From Vibrio parahaemolyticus (GTDB lineage: Bacteria; Pseudomonadota; Gammaproteobacteria; Enterobacterales; Vibrionaceae): a stretch of 64,000 bases of DNA. Below, in pieces: positions 59,511 to 64,000 of the stretch. Below the pieces are notes generated by a model. The model was not told the DNA's origin and made no database searches. It saw nothing but the letters and a program-made list of their open reading frames with translations. Where the stretch lies: contig NZ_UHIL01000002.1 in the NCBI RefSeq assembly GCF_900460535.1, forward strand, positions 248,001 to 312,000, in the 5' to 3' direction. Positions within the stretch are counted from its first letter, which is position 1. Every line of letters begins with the position of its first letter. A program made the translations under genes and the position numbers.

Positions 59511-60200
59511 TTACTCCAACGCTTTAAATAAAATGGTCCAACTGTCCGAAAAATAGAATACAGCAAGCTTAACCGGTGTAGAGATAACCGTTGGCGATAG
59601 CATTGTCATACCAACACCACTCAAAATTACTGCAATCAAAAAGTCGATACTGACAAAAACAATATATAGCTTTAAGCCTAACTCAAACCCTTTATACAAG
59701 TCATAAATTAAACTACCAATAAAGAACTTAAAGGTTTGGTTTTCCTCATCAAAATTTAAAGGAATGTCGATTAATGAGGTCAATTTGTTCGTTTTATCCT
59801 CTGCGGTTTTTAACAACTCAGGAAAAAACTCAAACAGGTTACTCACCAATGTAAACATGGTGACGTTTTTAGGTAACTCTTCGCTGCTAACAGAGGCGCT
59901 AGTATCTAAACTATCTTCTAACCGATGCTGAGATGAAAAATACGGTTTCACACGCTCGAGGCCGGGCTTAACTTCTGGCCACACGCTATTTAGCGCCATT
60001 AATGCCGCCAATAAGTTAACCACAATAGCAGGCGGTATTTGCTGAGTACCCACCGCGTTTTTAATAATATTTAAAACAATGCTGTATTTAACAAAACCTG
60101 AAAAGCAGATAAAAAAGACGGCTGATAACAAGACCAGAACCAACAGCATGACCAAGTTTACGCCCACATAAGCATTATGCGGGCTTAATAATTCAACCAT
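59511..60200 (-). CDS. vscR2: T3SS export apparatus protein SctR (VscR2)
   Basis: 229 residues from the ATG at 60200; a TTG at 60215 is an alternative. FliP/SctR family: FVKYSIVLNIIKNAVGTQQ with PPAIVVNLLAALMA is the strongest signature. A cytoplasmic or periplasmic loop of about 90 residues follows, then DLYKGFELGLKLYIVFVSIDF and VGMTMLSPTVISTPVKL at the C-terminus. Gate component; four bases before sctT. Confidence 0.92.
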   Translation of the reverse strand: MVELLSPHNAYVGVNLVMLLVLVLLSAVFFICFSGFVKYSIVLNIIKNAVGTQQIPPAIVVNLLAALMALNSVWPEVKPGLERVKPYFSSQHRLEDSLDTSASVSSEELPKNVTMFTLVSNLFEFFPELLKTAEDKTNKLTSLIDIPLNFDEENQTFKFFIGSLIYDLYKGFELGLKLYIVFVSIDFLIAVILSGVGMTMLSPTVISTPVKLAVFYFSDSWTILFKALE

Positions 60201-60225
60201 ATCGATTCTACCCAAATCTATGCGT

Positions 60226-60249
60226 ATGCCAGGGCGTAAACCCTGGCAT
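60226..60249 (-). terminator. Hairpin between the rod-like gene and sctR
   Basis: ATGCCAGGG-CGTAAA-CCCTGGCAT is a strong palindrome without a T-run on the minus strand. It may partly end transcription or protect the mRNA of the upstream gene, giving more of that protein than of SctR. Confidence 0.5.
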
Positions 60250-60262
60250 AATTAAGCAAAAA

Positions 60263-60568
60263 TTAAATGTTACGAGCTGCAGATGAAATAGAGTCTTTAA
60301 TTGACTTAAGCGTTGATGTACCCGTTTGTACAGTAATACTTTGATCACCCATCAGACGTTGCAGCTCTAGTGATTCACCGGCTGATAGCGAAAGGCTACC
60401 ACCAGCACCACCAGTACCAGCGGTAGTTTTGTTAGTAATAAAGGTTTCTACTGCAGTATCAGCCGTAGTTACAAAATCTTCAAATGTCTTACCCACCTCG
60501 GTCGTTTTCAAAGCACCGTTTGGATCAATTGCACGACCAGCCATACCACCAATATTTAGAGAGTTCAT
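60263..60568 (-). CDS. Candidate T3SS2 inner-rod (SctI) or needle-type protein
   Basis: 101 residues, ATG with AAAGGAGC ahead. The N-terminus is mixed, the middle Gly/Ala/Ser rich, and the C-terminal 40 residues are helical (LELQRLMGDQSITVQTG, then LKSIKDSISSAARNI), as in SctI and SctF subunits that polymerise through a C-terminal helix. First gene of the leftward T3SS2 operon; the hairpin after it fits a subunit needed in many copies. The position matches VPA1343. Confidence 0.55.
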   Translation of the reverse strand: MNSLNIGGMAGRAIDPNGALKTTEVGKTFEDFVTTADTAVETFITNKTTAGTGGAGGSLSLSAGESLELQRLMGDQSITVQTGTSTLKSIKDSISSAARNI

Positions 60569-61765
60569 ATATAAGCTCCTTTAATTTTAAATTTTGTTTG
60601 ATTGTTTGATTGTTTGATTGTTTGATTCCCGCATTGGGTCACTTGCCCCTCGGGATGCAAACAATTAAACAGCCAGGAAAGCGATAAAACCAGTGAAAAA
60701 ACCTGAGACAAAAACACTCAAACCCTCAACACACAAAACCCTTACGCGGCAAACTCTCACCATCCGAAATTTTGAAAAAAAACGCGAACAAAGCTCAAGC
60801 AACTCACCTAACATCCACAAAAACGCAGCAATCCCCACCCGAAAAACACAAATGTTCAGAATTTGCCATAACAAAAAGAATGTTTATGAAATGTATTTCT
60901 GTGTAATAACACCCTATTCTCCGTTCTTACCACAGATATTGGGTTTCCATTCTTGCCAATATAGAAAACACAACCTCGAAAAATCACCATCTCGCTTTTT
61001 AAAATTTGATTTTCGAACAAATATAGGGCTTAGAAGAGTAGCTCTCTCCTCTAATCAATAATCCGAGGATTCCAATAGAGATAGAAAGAAACAAAACTGG
61101 TGTTTTTCGCCTCCCATGATAGAAAAATAGCCTGTCGCACGAGCGGATTCTATTGATAGTGATGAAAGCCAATTAATTAAATCAGGCCGTTCTGAAGAAC
61201 TAGGGTTGTGTGATCGCCCTAAAAGGGGTATGAGAGTTGAGACTGGCGGTAGCACTACCATGTCAATGCTCGGAGCCAATATTAAATCTATGACATTGAG
61301 CAAAAGTCATCGCTAAACAAAGCGGCTGTGTTTGTTAAAGGTGTTTACCTAAAGCACTTTAATACTTTGTGGTCGGATACGAAGCCAAAGTAAACAATGT
61401 TGATATTAGGCAGAGCCGGAGCGAATGATAACCACCGACTCAATCGAGTGGTTTAGGTGTATTGGTATTAAGGTCAAATGACACTCTTCAAAAATGTCGA
61501 TGTACGCTGCCGTTCAAAACTAAGATTTTGGGGGACTCAAATGAAAGCCATATCTTCGTTGCTGAAGATAAAGTCATGCTCACTCGTAGCCATAGCCAGA
61601 AACAATGAGCAATGAGCAATGAAACTAAATCAAATGGCATGTTTAATGTTTGAGAGACCAGACTGTTTTTTGTTAGGAAGGATAGAACAGAATATGACGC
61701 ATAGTGGTCATGGAAGGCGCAAGTGAACCAGAAACATCCATGTTTGTATTCACTTGCTTTGCGGG
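60569..61765. other. 1.2-kb region without an intact gene, with tandem octamer repeat
   Basis: Holds the promoter region and 5' leader of the T3SS2 operon. Four tandem copies of GTTTGATT lie at 60596-60627. The rest shows only short open frames without ribosome-binding sites. A minus-strand frame at 61055-61303 reads partly like a transposase end (VLPPVSTLIPLLGRSHNP), so some of it may be IS debris. In the reference island this is where VPA1344-VPA1347 lie. Confidence 0.5.
60596..60627. repeat. Tandem octanucleotide repeat (GTTTGATT)4
   Basis: Four perfect copies in a row, between 28 and 59 bases upstream of the rod-like gene start, in its leader or promoter. Such short repeats can gain or lose units by slippage. 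Confidence 0.9.
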
Positions 61766-62299
61766 TCACTTAATTAATGTCACTAAAATCGTACTAATCA
61801 TAGAAGACAGAAGTGCGGCTGAAAATACTCCGATGATATACCATTTAGGGTCCACCATATTTACAGGTTCCCTTTGTACTATCGGTTTACTGTGGCTTAT
61901 CGGTTGCTTGATCATTGCCACATCTTTTGACTCGATTCTTTTCACTTCCAAAGGCGGCGCATCTTCAGTGACCATTAAGCCTAAGTTCTCATCTTCTAAG
62001 ATCAACATATACCCTTCTTTAGGGATCGTTTTAATCTCACACATGACGCCTTCCAACATTTGTAAGGATTTGCGCAAGTTTGAAATCGCCTTTGTAAGTG
62101 ACGTTTCACTCACTAACACTTTTCCCCAGACTTTGTCCTGAATGTCTTCTTTGGAAATGACCACATTAGCATTCTCACACAATAGTTTTAGAATCGCTGA
62201 CTCACGTCCACCCAAGCTGATAATTTGCTCAGGGCTGATTACTTCTCGTTTTAGTGTGTCGAAGATAACTTGGTTACCTAACAAGTAGTTTCTTAACAT
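61766..62299 (-). CDS. vtrB: ToxR-like T3SS2 activator VtrB
   Basis: 177 residues. The N-terminal 105 residues are a winged-helix DNA-binding domain (ESAILKLLCENANVVISKED, then VSETSLTKAISNLRKSL, and IPKEGYML). One membrane helix lies at about 153-175 near the C-terminus (WYIIGVFSAALLSSMI), with almost no periplasmic part, as described for VtrB/VttRB. VtrA activates its gene under bile; VtrB activates the T3SS2 operons and effectors. It lies between the two T3SS2 operon blocks. Confidence 0.9.
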   Translation of the reverse strand: MLRNYLLGNQVIFDTLKREVISPEQIISLGGRESAILKLLCENANVVISKEDIQDKVWGKVLVSETSLTKAISNLRKSLQMLEGVMCEIKTIPKEGYMLILEDENLGLMVTEDAPPLEVKRIESKDVAMIKQPISHSKPIVQREPVNMVDPKWYIIGVFSAALLSSMISTILVTLIK

Positions 62300-62471
62300 A
62301 GTGAACCCTTTTCATCATTTTGATTGATTTGTAATTGAGAGTGAAAGAGAACATCTCTGTCCTTAAGGGCAAATTGAGCAACGCTGCCCTAGAAAATCCG
62401 AGGTCCGCATTATCTACGTCCACTTAATGATCTCGTGATAAAGTTATGAAAAAAGCATAAAAATTCCACGA

Positions 62472-62517
62472 AAAACCTAAAATAAAATAAAAAACACATA
62501 AAAACCTAAAATAAAAG
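62472..62517. repeat. Direct repeat pair upstream of vtrB
   Basis: AAAAACCTAAAATAAAA occurs twice (62472-62488 and 62501-62517), 29 bases apart, about 175-220 bases upstream of the vtrB start. The AT-rich paired half-sites are candidates for VtrA or H-NS binding. Confidence 0.6.
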
Positions 62518-62537
62518 GGCAATTCCTTGCCCTTTCA
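62513..62537 (-). terminator. Terminator of the sctQ gene block
   Basis: AAAGGGCAA-GGAAT-TTGCCCTTT hairpin on the minus strand followed by TTTATTTTA, six bases past the stop at 62543. Confidence 0.8.
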
Positions 62538-62542
62538 CAAAA

Positions 62543-62758
62543 TTACGATTTCACTTGATTTACGTTGTCAATCGATACGCCGTATTGATCATCAATTTTG
62601 ATCAGTGTCCCTGTTGCAATCAATTCATTGCCGCTTTTAAGCATCACTTCCGATTGTACGAAATCATCGATTTTTATCATGTTGCCCTTTTGCAAGTGAA
62701 GCAGCTCTTCAAGCGTCATGGAACAGCGTGCAATAACAACATCGATCGCTATTTTCAC
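62543..62758 (-). CDS. vscQ2: Short T3SS C-ring component SctQ/FliN-like (VscQ2)
   Basis: 71 residues beginning at GTG, chosen because AAGGAGG lies six bases ahead. The whole protein is a SpoA domain (DVVIARCSMTLEELLHLQKG, then GTLIKIDDQYGVSI). This is only the size of the C-terminal part of usual SctQ proteins (about 300 residues), so it is either a dedicated short form or the full T3SS2 version. It helps form the cytoplasmic sorting platform. Two bases after the preceding gene. Confidence 0.82.
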   Translation of the reverse strand: MKIAIDVVIARCSMTLEELLHLQKGNMIKIDDFVQSEVMLKSGNELIATGTLIKIDDQYGVSIDNVNQVKS

Positions 62759-62760
62759 AA

Positions 62761-63411
62761 TTAGCCTCCTTGGCTCAACGTTACAATCACACGGCGCACA
62801 TCACGAATTTCCTCTTGTGCAGAAGTGATTTCTGTCATTACGTTTTTAAACTTCTGTTGTTCTGTATCGATATCAACCTGAATGGTGTCACAGTACGCTG
62901 TCATGGTTGCGTTCAGAGACTGCAAGTCAGTGTAGGAAACGCGGTGAGTTTTGGATGCATTAAGATCTAGCCCTGTAATCGCAGCAATACCACGGTCATC
63001 TTTCAACTCTTCTCTGATAATTCGGTCGATATCTGTTAGGTGCTGTCCAGAAACGCTATCACCCAATGGCGTTCTGGTATTATTGTCATTTGGGTTCGTA
63101 TGGTTCATGTTATCTTGCATGACCAAACCCCAAATTCGGTTGATTTCCGCGATAGCATTGGACCAAGTCTCGATCGTATCAGCCATGGTTTTCGCTCGAA
63201 CCGTTTGCTGATCTAAATAACGACTTAAAAGGTCATCAATTAAATCCAGTGGGTCTTTAACCGAAGCGCGCACATCAGAATGCGGTACAGACGAAGCAGC
63301 ACGCTGTATGATCGGACTTTGTTGAGTTAGTTGCTCTGCTACCACCTCGTTGCGTCGAGTTAATGGTACATCTGACGGTACGCTAAACCCAGAAATAGAA
63401 GAGTTCATCAT
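62761..63411 (-). CDS. T3SS2 coiled-coil protein, position of VPA1350
   Basis: 216 residues, no signal peptide or membrane segment. A Ser/Pro/Gln-rich N-terminus of about 50 residues is followed by a long helix (about 55-100), a polar Asn/Asp/Thr loop, and a second long coiled coil (about 160-215). The two helices with a variable insert resemble tip or filament proteins (EspA/IpaD/LcrV classes). It lies directly before sctQ and shares its transcript. Function not recognised; an extracellular or sorting-platform role would both fit. Confidence 0.6.
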   Translation of the reverse strand: MMNSSISGFSVPSDVPLTRRNEVVAEQLTQQSPIIQRAASSVPHSDVRASVKDPLDLIDDLLSRYLDQQTVRAKTMADTIETWSNAIAEINRIWGLVMQDNMNHTNPNDNNTRTPLGDSVSGQHLTDIDRIIREELKDDRGIAAITGLDLNASKTHRVSYTDLQSLNATMTAYCDTIQVDIDTEQQKFKNVMTEITSAQEEIRDVRRVIVTLSQGG

Positions 63412-63423
63412 TTCAACCTCTCT

Positions 63424-64000
63424 TTAAACATCAATCAAATAAACTCGAGTATGCTCTCCGTCAAAGAACACGACTTTATCCTGCGCTATTGACTTAATCA
63501 CACCCAGTTTTGGCACTTCACTTCCCTCCCAATACCTCTTGCTCTCATCAAAGAGATATCGGCCAGAGTGAGATGAATAAAAAATAGAGTACGGGAACTG
63601 ATCATCCGGAATGATAATCGCGTTATCTGCTCTTGATTTAACCGAAGCCAACATGTGGCTCAGGCCCGCACCTTTTAAAAGTTCTGACACTTTCGTAGGA
63701 TCAGAAACATACCAATTGTCGTTCTCATCTCGATAGAAGCTGATGCCGTGTCGGCCCAGCAATGCCATGAAATGATTGTCATCTTCTTTGGTGTCTACCC
63801 TGATTTCGTCATATCCATCTTTACGAACAATCTTCATATCTAGGGGTTTACCAGAATATTCAGAAACAACAGCAACATTAAACTGTGACACTTGCTCATA
63901 TTTGTCACTCGCTAATGGCTTAATAAAATTCTTCCAAGAAGACGGCAAATTCTTTACATCCTCTTTGCCCGTTACATAAAGAACGCCTTCTGAAATATAG
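63424..64000 (-). CDS. Partial T3SS2 protein, N-terminus beyond the window
   Basis: The frame is open to the right edge (about 192 residues seen), so the TTG at 63948 is not the true start. The first visible part, YISEGVLYVTGKEDVKNL, resembles the repeated ring-forming or BON-like strands of periplasmic proteins, then a mix of short strands and helices with many aromatic and acidic residues. The protein could be the C-terminal part of the inner-membrane ring SctD, because that gene is otherwise missing here, but this is weak. Upstream in the operon of VPA1350 and sctQ homologues. Confidence 0.45.
   Translation of the reverse strand, partial: YISEGVLYVTGKEDVKNLPSSWKNFIKPLASDKYEQVSQFNVAVVSEYSGKPLDMKIVRKDGYDEIRVDTKEDDNHFMALLGRHGISFYRDENDNWYVSDPTKVSELLKGAGLSHMLASVKSRADNAIIIPDDQFPYSIFYSSHSGRYLFDESKRYWEGSEVPKLGVIKSIAQDKVVFFDGEHTRVYLIDV

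Noticed and set aside
60693..61061. 122-codon plus-strand open frame
   Set aside because: Lysine, threonine and asparagine rich low-complexity product, no ribosome-binding site, A-rich DNA antisense to the T3SS2 leader.
1..64000. CRISPR arrays, tRNA or rRNA genes
   Set aside because: None seen; no regularly spaced repeats and no cloverleaf-like sequences were found by eye.

Overview
The window looks like a pathogenicity island of Vibrio parahaemolyticus or a close relative. It carries a trh haemolysin gene, the linked urease (ureDABCEFG) and nickel-uptake (nikABCDE) clusters, a UreR-like AraC regulator, an H-NS paralogue, an AcfD/SslE-like lipoprotein, a VPA1380-like effector protease, and part of a second type III secretion system (T3SS2) with its bile-sensing regulators VtrA, VtrC and VtrB. 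The trh plus urease linkage suggests the T3SS2-beta type, but that is inference. DNA is AT-rich and full of insertion-sequence (IS) debris.

Layout: 1-1300, decaying metabolic genes (3-keto acid cleavage enzyme end, an esterase with a stop codon at its catalytic serine, a thiolase cut by an IS). 1302-10851, an E. coli-type alpha-haemolysin operon (hlyCABD, minus strand) between two same-orientation copies of one IS5-family element. 10977-19901, one 2974-codon gene for a LifA/Efa1-like toxin with a glycosyltransferase and two separate Cys-His-Asp triads. 20000-27700, a small unknown gene, an IS5-type MITE, an Ig-like surface protein with a lectin-like end, an ADP-ribosyltransferase effector (VopT-like), gene fragments and an IS3 relic. 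27741-37834, urease operon (minus) divergent from the nickel transporter operon (plus). 37981-39825, ureR then trh. 40206-47121, the clan CD protease, H-NS paralogue, AcfD and a probable effector. 47300-52520, IS4 and IS5 relics around an EamA transporter and a large secreted-type T3SS protein. 52876-54124, vtrA-vtrC. 54121-60568, a tightly packed T3SS2 operon (vocC, sctS, VopZ-position gene, sctO, sctN, sctC, small gene, sctT, sctR, rod-like gene). 61766-64000, vtrB, a short sctQ, a coiled-coil protein and a partial gene running off the right edge.

How the parts work together: bile sensed by VtrA/VtrC would switch on vtrB, whose product activates the T3SS2 operons and effector genes; H-NS-type silencing probably keeps the AT-rich island off otherwise. 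Urease needs nickel, supplied by the nik operon, and UreR links that block to the neighbourhood of trh. The Hly and LifA-like toxins are extra cargo brought in by IS elements and are not usual parts of this island as I know it. All family assignments come from reading the translations by eye; no searches were run.
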